DNA of 64,000 nt from Streptomyces fragilis (lineage in GTDB: Bacteria; Actinomycetota; Actinomycetes; Streptomycetales; Streptomycetaceae), in NCBI RefSeq assembly GCF_003112515.1, contig NZ_BEVZ01000002.1:558001-622000 (forward strand). The letters are read 5' to 3'. This document shows positions 16,928 to 24,487 of this stretch, one piece after another (positions within the stretch are counted from its first letter, which is position 1; each line of letters begins with the position of its first letter). A model generated the notes under the pieces. The model was not told the DNA's origin and did no database searches. It worked only from the letters and a program-made list of their open reading frames with translations. The translations under genes were made by a program, and so were the position numbers.

Positions 16928-16966
16928 GCGGCGGGCGGGGGCATGACCGCACCCCCGCCCCGCCGC
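16928..16966 (+). terminator. GC-rich hairpin after the binding-protein gene
   Basis: GCGGCGGGCGGGGG (16928-16941) pairs with CCCCCGCCCCGCCGC (16952-16966) with a single bulge and a 10-nt loop, four bases after the stop codon. It should end the ABC-importer operon. Confidence 0.6.
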
Positions 16967-17040
16967 CGCTCCTGCCCCCACCTGCCGAACGGACCACCAC
17001 GCCTCGCACCACTCCCCAACACCCCGCCTCAGGAGCCGCA

Positions 17041-18390
17041 ATGCGCAGTCAGTCACGTCCCGCACGTCCCGCACGCCTCGCCAGAGCGGCCGTCGTCGGC
17101 TGCACCGCGCTGACCCTGGCGGTGACGTCGGCCGGGACCGCCGGCGCCGCCCCGGGCGACCCCGCCCGCCAGGTCCTCCCGCACAACGACGGCTGGGCCG
17201 CCGCCGACGGCGGCACCACCGGCGGCGCCGCAGCCGACCGCGCGCACGTGTACACCGTCGACACCTGGGCCGAGCTCAAGGCCGCCGTCGGCAACGGGGA
17301 CGGCACCCCCAGGATCATCCGGGTCGTCGGCACCCTCGACGCCAACAGCGACGCCTCGGGCAGGCCGCTGAGCTGCGCCGACTACGCGACGGACGGCTAC
17401 TCCCTGGAGGGCTACCTCGCCGCCTACGACCCCGCCACCTGGGGGAAGGCCGACCCCTCGGGCCCGCAGGAGGAGGCGCGCCTGGCCTCCGCCGCGCGCC
17501 AGGCGTCGCAGATCCGGCTGAACGTCGGGTCGAACACCACCCTGGTGGGCGTCGGCGACCACGCCAGGCTGCTGGGCGCCAACGTCCAGGTGCGCGGCGT
17601 GGACAACGTCATCGTCCGCAACCTCACCTTCGAGGACACCTTCGACTGCTTCCCGCAGTGGGACCCCACCGACGGGGCCGAGGGCGCCTGGAACTCCGAG
17701 TACGACAGCCTGGTGGTGTACGGCTCCACCCACGTGTGGGCCGACCACAACACCTTCACCGACGGCCGCCGCCCCGACGCGGCGCAACCCCGGTACTACG
17801 GGCGCGAGTTCCAGCAGCACGACGGGCAGCTCGACGTGGTGCGGGGCGCCGACCTCGTCACCGTCTCCTGGAACGTCTTCGCCGACCACAGCAAGACCAT
17901 CCTGATCGGCAACAGCGACAGCGCGACCGCCACCGACCGCGGCAGGCTGCGCGTCACCCTGCACCACAACCTGTTCCGGGACACCGGGGAGCGCACCCCG
18001 CGCGTGCGGTTCGGGCAGGTCGACGTCTACGACAACCACCACCTGGTCAAGGACCCCGCGTCCTTCGGCTACGCCTACGGCGTCGGCAAGGAGTCGGCGA
18101 TCCACGCGGAGAAGAACCACTTCACCCTCCCCGCGTCCGTCCCGGCCGGCGACGTCCTGCACAAGTGGAGCGAGGCGCCGATCACGGCGGAGGACAACTT
18201 CGTCAACGGCGCGGAGGTCGACCTGATCGCGCGGTACAACGCCGAGCACCCGGACGCCGTCCTGCGGCGCGACGCGGGCTGGAGCCCGGAACTGCGGGCC
18301 CGGGTGGACGAGACCGGTGACGTGCCGGGGTTCGTCGCCCGGTGGGCCGGGGCGGGGCAGCTCGACGAGTGCGAGCCGCACGAACTCTGA
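17041..18390 (+). CDS. Secreted pectate lyase, polysaccharide lyase family 1
   Basis: The 449-residue enzyme cleaves polygalacturonate by beta-elimination outside the cell. It has a Sec-type signal peptide (basic RPARPARLARAAVV, hydrophobic core, AGA-AP cleavage near 36). The parallel beta-helix then runs through VDNVIVRNLTFEDTF, WADHNTFTDG, QHDGQLDVVRGADLVTVSWN and ERTPRVRFGQVDVYDNHH, whose RxPxxR contains the catalytic arginine. Length is slightly above a minimal PL1. It sits between the importer and the pectinesterase and would supply unsaturated galacturonides. ATG 17041 follows CAGGAGCCGCA. Confidence 0.92.
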   Translation: MRSQSRPARPARLARAAVVGCTALTLAVTSAGTAGAAPGDPARQVLPHNDGWAAADGGTTGGAAADRAHVYTVDTWAELKAAVGNGDGTPRIIRVVGTLDANSDASGRPLSCADYATDGYSLEGYLAAYDPATWGKADPSGPQEEARLASAARQASQIRLNVGSNTTLVGVGDHARLLGANVQVRGVDNVIVRNLTFEDTFDCFPQWDPTDGAEGAWNSEYDSLVVYGSTHVWADHNTFTDGRRPDAAQPRYYGREFQQHDGQLDVVRGADLVTVSWNVFADHSKTILIGNSDSATATDRGRLRVTLHHNLFRDTGERTPRVRFGQVDVYDNHHLVKDPASFGYAYGVGKESAIHAEKNHFTLPASVPAGDVLHKWSEAPITAEDNFVNGAEVDLIARYNAEHPDAVLRRDAGWSPELRARVDETGDVPGFVARWAGAGQLDECEPHEL

Positions 18391-18764
18391 CCGCGCGCGG
18401 GCCCGGTGCACCCCGCGGTCGCCGGGCGGCCCGCCCCGCGCGCGTCGGTCCCGATCCCGGCCCCCACCGGACCCCGGCGCCCACCGGACCCCGGCCCGCC
18501 ACCCCGGCGGGCCGGGCCCCCGGTCGGCCCGACGGCACGAGACCCCCGCGGCTCCGCGTCACGCCGACGGGCGCGCCGTGCGCGATGCCCTTGCGGGGCC
18601 CGGCTCCGGCCGGACGGGAGGGCCGGTCCCGCGCCGACCCCCGCGCGCAACCGCAACCGCGACCGTGGACGGGCCCGTGCGCATGCCGCCTGCGGACCCG
18701 ACCCGACACGACCCCGGTCCCGCCGCAGCGGCGGACCGGGGTCCGACACCTCAGGAGGCACCCC
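18391..18764. other. 374-bp spacer between pectate lyase and pectinesterase
   Basis: No gene is supported here. The segment begins with a possible imperfect hairpin of GCGCGCGGG and CCCGCGCG arms (18393-18445) and contains a near-direct repeat of CCACCGGACCCCGGC around 18463-18495. The only functional signal I trust is the AGGAGG at 18752-18757, which positions the TTG start of the pectinesterase. Confidence 0.45.
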
Positions 18765-19919
18765 TTGACCGCACCGGACGTTCCCGCTCGCCGTACTCCC
18801 GCCGCTCCCCGCACTCCCGGCGTCGCCCGCCGCAGCGCCCTGCTCGCCGGGGTCGGCGCGGGCGTCGCCTCGGTGCTCGGGGCCGCCGCTCCGCCCGCCC
18901 GCGCCGCCGCCGGGCACGGGCCGGGCCGCGCCCGCACCCTGCGCGTCGCGCCGGACGGCACCGGTGACCTCACCACCGTCCAGGCCGCCGTCGACGCCAC
19001 CCCCGACCACCCGGACCGGCCCTGGACGGTGCTCCTCGCCCCCGGCACGTACCGCGAGACCGTCACCGTGCCGGAGGCCAAGACGGGCCTCACCCTGCTG
19101 GGCGGCACGGGCGACCCCCGCGACACCGTGATCGTGTACGACAACGCCTCCGGCACGTCGAAACCCGACGGCTCCGGCACGTACGGCACCTCGGGCAGCG
19201 CCACCTTCACCGCCGCGCCCGACGGGTTCACCGCCCGCCGCCTCACCTTCGCCAACGACTTCCTGCGCGCGGACCACCCGGAGATCACCGCCCAGCAGGC
19301 CGTCGCGCTGCGGGTGCTCGGCGACCGCAGCCTCTTCGACCGCTGCCGGTTCCTCGGTCACCAGGACACCCTGCTGACCGACACCCGCCACCGCACCCTC
19401 GCCGCCCGGCAGTACTTCCACCACTGCCGCACCGAGGGCGACGTGGACTTCGTCTTCGGGCGCGCCACCGCCGTGCACGCCGGCGGCGAGTTCCGCATGC
19501 TCGACCGTCCCGTGGACTTCACGCCCTACGGCTTCGTCTTCGCGCCCAGCACCGCGGCCGGGACGGCGCACGGTTTCCTCGCCGTGCGCTGCCGCTTCAC
19601 CAGCTCGGCACCGGTCGGCGCCTACAAGCTCGCCCGGCCCTGGGTGCCGAGCAGCGACCCCACCGCGTGGCCCCGCCTCGTCGTGCGCGACAGCTTCCTG
19701 GACGCCGGGATCGACACCGCCCAGCCGTACGCGAACATGCGCGAGCAGTACCCCTGGCAGAGCTTCCTGTTCCGCGAGCACGCCAACCGCGGCCCCGGCG
19801 CCAGGATCCCCGACCCCGCGACGCGGCCGCAGCTGGACGCCGCCGAGGCCCTGGCGCACACCGCCGCGGCGTACCTGGGCGACTGGGACGTGCGCACCGC
19901 CCTCCGGGGAGCCGTCTGA
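18765..19919 (+). CDS. Secreted pectinesterase, carbohydrate esterase family 8
   Basis: The 384-residue enzyme removes methyl esters from pectin, preparing substrate for the pectate lyases. I chose the TTG at 18765 because a perfect AGGAGG lies 7 nt before it and in-frame sequence upstream is not protein-like. The N-terminus has a twin-arginine-like segment VARRSALLAGVGAG and a hydrophobic stretch ending ARA-AAG, suggesting Tat export. Family signatures are GTYRETV, TFANDF, GHQDTLL (nucleophile region), GDVDFVFGRA and ARPW with the substrate arginine. A secreted pectate lyase lies immediately upstream. Confidence 0.9.
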   Translation: MTAPDVPARRTPAAPRTPGVARRSALLAGVGAGVASVLGAAAPPARAAAGHGPGRARTLRVAPDGTGDLTTVQAAVDATPDHPDRPWTVLLAPGTYRETVTVPEAKTGLTLLGGTGDPRDTVIVYDNASGTSKPDGSGTYGTSGSATFTAAPDGFTARRLTFANDFLRADHPEITAQQAVALRVLGDRSLFDRCRFLGHQDTLLTDTRHRTLAARQYFHHCRTEGDVDFVFGRATAVHAGGEFRMLDRPVDFTPYGFVFAPSTAAGTAHGFLAVRCRFTSSAPVGAYKLARPWVPSSDPTAWPRLVVRDSFLDAGIDTAQPYANMREQYPWQSFLFREHANRGPGARIPDPATRPQLDAAEALAHTAAAYLGDWDVRTALRGAV

Positions 19920-19954
19920 GGCACCCCGCCTCCGTCCAGGGCGGGCGGCCGGGC

Positions 19955-20725
19955 TCAGAGCCGGCGGGTGGCCAGGGTGAGCCGGTCGCGGGCGTCGAAC
20001 AGGGCGTCCACGATGGCCTGTTCGTGGGTGCCGGTGAGCCGGGCCACCGGCACCGAGCAGCTGATCGCGTCGCGGGCCGGGGTGCGCTGGGGGACCGCCA
20101 CGCCGAAGCAGCGCAGCCCCAGCGTGTTCTCCTCCCGGTCCACCGCGAACCCGCGCTCGCGCACTTGGTGCAGCTCCTCGATGAGCTGCTCCCGGTCGGT
20201 GATGGTGTGCTCGGTCAGCGCGGGCAGGGTCTGCGGCAGCAGCTCGCGCACCTGCTCGTCGGTGCGGGTGGCCAGCAGCGCCTTGCCGAGCGAGGTGGAG
20301 TGCGCCGGCAGACGACGGCCGACCCGGGTGAACGGCCGGAGGTAGTGCTGTGACTGACGGGTGGCCAGGTAGACCACGTTGGTGCCGTCCAGACGGGCGA
20401 GGTGGATGGTCTCGGTGGTGTCGTCGGAGAGCCGGTCCAGGGTCGGCCGGGCCGCCGCCACCACCTCGTCCCCGTCGATGTACGAGGTGCCGACCAGCAG
20501 CGCCCGCACGCCGATGCCGTACCGCGTGCCGGTGGCGTCCGTCTCCACCCAGCCGAGCTCCACCAGGGTGCGCAGCAGCATGTACAGGCTGGACTTCGGA
20601 TACCCGACCGCCTCCTGCACGGCGGCCAGGCTGTGCATGCCGGGGAGCTGGGCGAAGTACTCCAGCAACTCCACGGTCCGCACAGCGGACTTGACCTGTG
20701 CGCCACCCGTCTCGGCAGTCGACAT
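19955..20725 (-). CDS. IclR-family transcriptional regulator
   Basis: The 256-residue protein has an N-terminal winged helix (VELLEYFAQLPGMHSLAAVQ, then EAVGYPKSSLYMLLRTL) and the IclR effector domain (HLARLDGTNVVYLA, PAHSTSLGKALLA, VPVARLTGTHEQAIVDAL). ATG 20725 follows an AAGAGG site, and longer in-frame upstream sequence belongs to the divergent promoter. It is divergent from the semialdehyde dehydrogenase gene, and a dyad GTTC-N8-GAAC lies in that gene's leader. IclR proteins of pectin pathways (KdgR type) sense 2-keto-3-deoxy acids, so a role in controlling the pectin/uronate genes is likely. Confidence 0.9.
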   Translation of the reverse strand: MSTAETGGAQVKSAVRTVELLEYFAQLPGMHSLAAVQEAVGYPKSSLYMLLRTLVELGWVETDATGTRYGIGVRALLVGTSYIDGDEVVAAARPTLDRLSDDTTETIHLARLDGTNVVYLATRQSQHYLRPFTRVGRRLPAHSTSLGKALLATRTDEQVRELLPQTLPALTEHTITDREQLIEELHQVRERGFAVDREENTLGLRCFGVAVPQRTPARDAISCSVPVARLTGTHEQAIVDALFDARDRLTLATRRL

Positions 20726-20730
20726 GCCTC

Positions 20731-20760
20731 TTGACCCCTTCGAACGCCCGCAAATAGAGT
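20731..20760 (+). promoter_or_regulatory. Predicted promoter of the aldehyde dehydrogenase gene
   Basis: TTGACC (20731-20736), an 18-nt spacer and TAGAGT (20755-20760) resemble the HrdB consensus. The -35 box abuts the IclR start codon on the other strand, so the two divergent transcripts share a compact control region. Confidence 0.5.
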
Positions 20761-20785
20761 TCCTGCATTCACACACAGGAATGGT

Positions 20786-20801
20786 GTTCAGAATACCGAA
20801 C
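20786..20801. promoter_or_regulatory. Candidate IclR operator
   Basis: GTTCAGAATACCGAAC is an imperfect 16-bp palindrome (12 of 16 positions symmetric) about 20 nt downstream of the predicted start point. A second dyad TTCCTG (20760-20765) and CAGGAA (20776-20781) lies just upstream. Either could bind the adjacent IclR protein. Confidence 0.5.
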
Positions 20802-20867
20802 GCACACCGGTCGGCCCCGGCCGTCGCGGCGGACCGGGGCACCGGCAGGAACCGGAGGACCCCCACC

Positions 20868-22475
20868 GTGACCGCAGCACCAGTCTGGAGCGTCGATCCC
20901 CGAACCGGGAAGCGCCGGGAGCAGGTCGCCCAGGAAGCCTCGCCCGAGGACGTGGACCGCGCCGTACGCGCCGCCCACGGCACCCGCGCGGCGCTGGCCG
21001 AACGCCCCGCACGGGCCTCCCTGCTGCGCACCGCCGCCCGCCTCCTCGACGAGGCCCGCGAGGAGGTGGTCGAGACCGCCGACGCCGAGACCGCCCTCGG
21101 CGCTCCCCGCCTCACCGGCGAACTGGCACGCACGACAGCGCAGTTGCGCGCCTTCGCCGACATCGTCGAGGAGGGCGGCTTCCTCGACGTGCACATCGAC
21201 CACGCGGACGCCACCCGCACCCCTCCGTGGCCCGACCTGCGGCGCTGGAAGGTGCCGCTCGGCGTCGTCGCCGTCTACAGCGCGAGCAACTTCCCGCTCG
21301 CCTTCTCGGTGCCCGGCGGCGACACCGCCAGCGCCCTCGCCGCGGGCTGCCCCGTCGTCGTCAAGGCCCACCCGGACCACCCGGCGACCTCCGAACTGTG
21401 CGCCTCGCTGCTGCGCCGGGCCGCCGCGGAGGAAGGGCTGCCGGAGGACGTCGTCGTCCTCGTCCACGGCTTCGACGCCGGCGTCGCGCTCGTCGGGCAT
21501 CCGCTGGTGGCCGCCGCCGGGTTCACCGGTTCGGTGCGCGGCGGCCGGGCGCTGTACGACGCCGCGGCCGCCCGCGCGACCCCCATCCCCTTCCACGGCG
21601 AGCTCGGCAGTCTCAACCCGGTCCTGGTCACCGAGGCGGCCGCGGCCGAGCGGGGCGAGGAGATCGGGGCCGGGCTCGCCGCGTCGATGACCCTGGGGAC
21701 GGGCCAGTTCTGCACCAAGCCGGGCTTCGCCCTGGTCCCCGAGGGGGCGGCAGGCGACGGCCTGGTCAAGGCGCTCACCGAGGCGGTGGCCGGCGCTCCG
21801 GGCGGCGTGATGCTCGACCACCGGATGCGCGAGGCGTTCCTCGCGGGGGCCGCCGAGCGCGCCGCGCTGCCCGGCGTCGAGGCGCCGGTGGCACCCGGCC
21901 CGGACGGCGACCACGCGGTCGCGGCGGGCTTCCTGACCGTCCCCGCGAGCCGGCTGGCCTCGGGGAACACCCACGAGGCGCTCCTCGAGGAGTGCTTCGG
22001 CCCGGTCACCGTCGTCGCCCGCTACGGAAGCGAGGACGAGGCGGTCACCGTCCTGCGCGGCCTGCCCGGGAACCTCACCGCGACCCTCCACCTCGGCGCC
22101 GACGAGGCCACCGGCGCGGACGGCCGGGGCGCCGCCCTGCTCGCGCTGCTGACGCCGCTGGCCGGCCGCGTGCTGGTCGACGGCTGGCCCACCGGCGTCG
22201 CCGTCGCCCCCGCCCAGCACCACGGCGGCCCCTACCCGGCCACCACCTCCACCTCCACCTCGGTCGGCGCCACGGCGGTCGAGCGCTGGCTGCGGCCGGT
22301 CACCTACCAGTCCACGCCGCAGGCGCTGCTTCCGCCGGAGCTCCACGACGACAACCCCCTCGGCCTGCCGCGCCGGGTGGACGGCCGCCCGGAGACCGGC
22401 GGTTCGCGCCCCGCGCCCGGTGCCGACACGGGCCCCGGCGCCGACGCGACCGTCGACGGCGCCGCGGGCGCCTGA
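20868..22475 (+). CDS. NADP-dependent aldehyde dehydrogenase, alpha-ketoglutaric semialdehyde dehydrogenase type
   Basis: The 535-residue enzyme should oxidise alpha-ketoglutaric semialdehyde to alpha-ketoglutarate, the last step of both the uronate and pentose oxidative routes. Active-site elements are ASNFPLAF (139-146), K166 in VVVKAHP, E245 in GELGSLNP and the catalytic cysteine C282 in GTGQFCTKPG. The split FCTKPG form and the HxDHA insert are typical of the ketoglutaric-semialdehyde clade. The GTG at 20868 was chosen for GGAGG nine nt upstream. A low-complexity Gly/Ala/Asp tail extends the C-terminus by about 30 residues. It is divergent from the IclR gene. Confidence 0.87.
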   Translation: MTAAPVWSVDPRTGKRREQVAQEASPEDVDRAVRAAHGTRAALAERPARASLLRTAARLLDEAREEVVETADAETALGAPRLTGELARTTAQLRAFADIVEEGGFLDVHIDHADATRTPPWPDLRRWKVPLGVVAVYSASNFPLAFSVPGGDTASALAAGCPVVVKAHPDHPATSELCASLLRRAAAEEGLPEDVVVLVHGFDAGVALVGHPLVAAAGFTGSVRGGRALYDAAAARATPIPFHGELGSLNPVLVTEAAAAERGEEIGAGLAASMTLGTGQFCTKPGFALVPEGAAGDGLVKALTEAVAGAPGGVMLDHRMREAFLAGAAERAALPGVEAPVAPGPDGDHAVAAGFLTVPASRLASGNTHEALLEECFGPVTVVARYGSEDEAVTVLRGLPGNLTATLHLGADEATGADGRGAALLALLTPLAGRVLVDGWPTGVAVAPAQHHGGPYPATTSTSTSVGATAVERWLRPVTYQSTPQALLPPELHDDNPLGLPRRVDGRPETGGSRPAPGADTGPGADATVDGAAGA

Positions 22476-22518
22476 CGGCCACCCGGGCGCCTGACGGCCA
22501 CCCGGGCCCGCGCCCCGA

Positions 22519-22563
22519 CGCCGCCATGGTCCGGCTCCGCACCGGAGCCGGACCACGGCGGCG
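22519..22563. terminator. Long hairpin terminator downstream of the aldehyde dehydrogenase
   Basis: Two 21-nt arms (22519-22539 and 22543-22563) pair with a single A-C mismatch around a 3-nt loop. It lies 43 nt after the aldehyde dehydrogenase stop. Confidence 0.75.
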
Positions 22564-22624
22564 TTCCGGTGCCCGCTTCGCCCCGGGCTCCGCCTCCCGG
22601 CCGGTCCCCGGTCCTGCACGCGGT

Positions 22625-22664
22625 GTGCCGCCGGCCGCCCCCGCGAGGGGACGGCCGGCGGCAC
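22625..22664. terminator. Hairpin terminator downstream of the sodium:solute symporter
   Basis: GTGCCGCCGGCCG (22625-22637) pairs perfectly with 22652-22664, and the inner CCCC/GGGG can extend the stem. It is 11 nt beyond the 3' end of the minus-strand symporter gene. Confidence 0.7.
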
Positions 22665-22675
22665 GGGCGGGCGGG

Positions 22676-24238
22676 TCAGCGGGTGACGACCGTGCCCGCG
22701 ACCGCGTCGCCGTCGGACGCGGGCGGCTCGCCGTCGAGCTTCGCCTCCAGCGCCAGACGTTCGGCCTCGGTCGGGTCGCTGTCCAGGGAGTCGATCAGCG
22801 CGTCGCGCGCCGCGCTGCCCTGCGGGTGGACGAACCCGACGACCACGTACAGGGTCAGCGAGGTGAGCACCGGCAGGCCGACGTTCATGGTCTGCGTGGC
22901 GTCCTCCACGCCCCAGTACAGGAACGCCCAGACCGCCAGGCCGCCCGCCCAGGAGGAGATCGCGGCGACCGGACCGTGCCGGCGAAACCACGGCAGCAGA
23001 CCGAGCATCAGCGGGATGGAGATCGGCCCCATCGTGGCGGCGACGATGCTGACCACCACCGTCATGATGAAGCCCTTCGGGTCGGCGAAGAGCGCGAAGG
23101 TCATGCTGACCGTCACGAAGGCGACCGTGGTGATCCGGGCGAACGTCAGCTGCCCCGCCTGGGTGAGGCGCCGCACCCGCGGGACCAGCACCGGCGCGAG
23201 GTCGCGGGTGATCACGGCCGTGATGACGTTGGAGTCGGAGGCCACCATGGCCATCGTGTGCGAGAAGAACCCGGCCAGCAGCAGCCCGATGACGCCCGTC
23301 GGCAGCAGCGCCTGGGCGAGCATGATGTAGGACTGCTCGCCGTTCTCGATGCCGGGCACCACCAGCGGCGCCGCGATCATCGGCACGAAGAGGATGAACG
23401 GCCACACGATCCACAGCGCGCTCGAGAGCAGGGCCGAGCGCCTCGCCCGCGAGCCCGAGGGGGCCGCCATGTAGCGCTGCGCCAGGTTCCACATGCCGCC
23501 GTTGTACTCGAAGGTCTTGACCAGCAGGAACGCCATGATCAGCCCGGAGGTGACCGGCCCGGCCACCGGGTCGCCGTGCCCCTTCGGCAGGTCGCCCCAC
23601 ATCGTCCAGAGGGTCGCCACGCCGTCCAGGTGCGCGAAGAGCGCGAACAGCATCGCGAACCCGGCCACGGCCTGGATGACGAACTGGCCGAAGTCGGTGA
23701 GGACGTCGGCCCACAGCCCGCCGAAGGCCATGTAGAACATGGTGCAGACGCCCGTCAGCGTGATGCCCCAGCCCAGCGGGATGTCCGCGAACCCCTGCAG
23801 CAGCACGGCGATGGCGACCCACTTGGCGGCGATGTCGACCACCTTCAGGGCGGCGCCGCTGTAGGCGAGGACCTGCTGGGTGGGGAGGTTGTAGCGGACG
23901 GCGAGGTAGGCCAGCGGCGAGTTGACGCCGTGCTTGGCCCGCAGCCGGTTCCAGCGCGCGGCGAAGACGAAGGCGCCGATGCCGATGCCCACGCCGATGG
24001 TGAGCGGCCACCAGAAGTAGACGGTGACGCCGTGGTCGTACGCGACCGCCGCGAAGGTGACGAACATGATCGCGCTGTAGCCGGACATGTGGTGCGAGAT
24101 TCCGGAGAGCCACCACGGAATGCGGCCACGGGCCGTGAAGAAGTCGGCGATCGTGTGGATGCGTTTCCTCGACCACAGGCCGATGCCGACCATCACGAAG
24201 AAGTACGCGCCCAGTACGACCCAGTCCAGTGCGGCCAT
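22676..24238 (-). CDS. Sodium:solute symporter (SSS family)
   Basis: The 520-residue integral membrane protein shows about 13 predicted helices, starting with LDWVVLGAYFFVMVGIGLW. SSS-type features include GISHHMSGYSAIMFV in TM2, YMAFGGLWADVLTDFGQFVI in mid-protein and GFFSHTMAMVASDSNVITAV. The C-terminus is acidic and cytoplasmic. It uses the sodium gradient to import a small solute. Neighbouring pectin genes suggest galacturonate or another monomeric sugar acid, while the ABC importer handles oligomers. It is transcribed from its own predicted promoter (24297-24325), separated from the upstream regulator by a terminator. Confidence 0.9.
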   Translation of the reverse strand: MAALDWVVLGAYFFVMVGIGLWSRKRIHTIADFFTARGRIPWWLSGISHHMSGYSAIMFVTFAAVAYDHGVTVYFWWPLTIGVGIGIGAFVFAARWNRLRAKHGVNSPLAYLAVRYNLPTQQVLAYSGAALKVVDIAAKWVAIAVLLQGFADIPLGWGITLTGVCTMFYMAFGGLWADVLTDFGQFVIQAVAGFAMLFALFAHLDGVATLWTMWGDLPKGHGDPVAGPVTSGLIMAFLLVKTFEYNGGMWNLAQRYMAAPSGSRARRSALLSSALWIVWPFILFVPMIAAPLVVPGIENGEQSYIMLAQALLPTGVIGLLLAGFFSHTMAMVASDSNVITAVITRDLAPVLVPRVRRLTQAGQLTFARITTVAFVTVSMTFALFADPKGFIMTVVVSIVAATMGPISIPLMLGLLPWFRRHGPVAAISSWAGGLAVWAFLYWGVEDATQTMNVGLPVLTSLTLYVVVGFVHPQGSAARDALIDSLDSDPTEAERLALEAKLDGEPPASDGDAVAGTVVTR

Positions 24239-24252
24239 CTCGGCTCCTCGCG

Positions 24253-24266
24253 TTCATGGACATGAA
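24253..24266. promoter_or_regulatory. 14-bp palindrome in the symporter leader
   Basis: TTCATGGACATGAA is a perfect palindrome 15 bp upstream of the symporter start codon and downstream of its predicted promoter. A partial repeat GGACATG follows at 24271-24277. It is a candidate repressor site, possibly for the adjacent fused regulator or the IclR protein. Confidence 0.45.
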
Positions 24267-24296
24267 TAAGGGACATGCTCTTGAATGGGTGTCGTC

Positions 24297-24325
24297 ACCG
24301 TAGGAGCGTCGTGATGGAGCGTCAA
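24297..24325 (-). promoter_or_regulatory. Predicted promoter of the sodium:solute symporter
   Basis: Read on the minus strand, TTGACG (24325-24320) and TACGGT (24302-24297) are separated by 17 nt. The predicted start point is about 50 nt before the symporter ATG. Confidence 0.6.
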
Positions 24326-24370
24326 TACGATGAGCAGAGCGACTTTTCCGCGAGTGCCGAGGGTGGTCGA

Positions 24371-24406
24371 CGGGCGGAGCGTTCAGCTGCCTGAACGCTC
24401 CGCCCG
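24371..24406 (-). terminator. Perfect hairpin terminator after the fused regulator gene
   Basis: CGGGCGGAGCGTTCAG (24371-24386) pairs with 24391-24406 in a perfect 16-bp stem with loop CTGC. It lies about 80 nt past the regulator stop and upstream of the symporter promoter. Confidence 0.75.
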
Positions 24407-24487
24407 GGGGTGAGCCCGGGGGCCGGGCCGGGTGGCTGGGCACGCCTGCCGGAGGCGCCTGCCGCGTTCGGCGCCGTCGCCGTCGGG

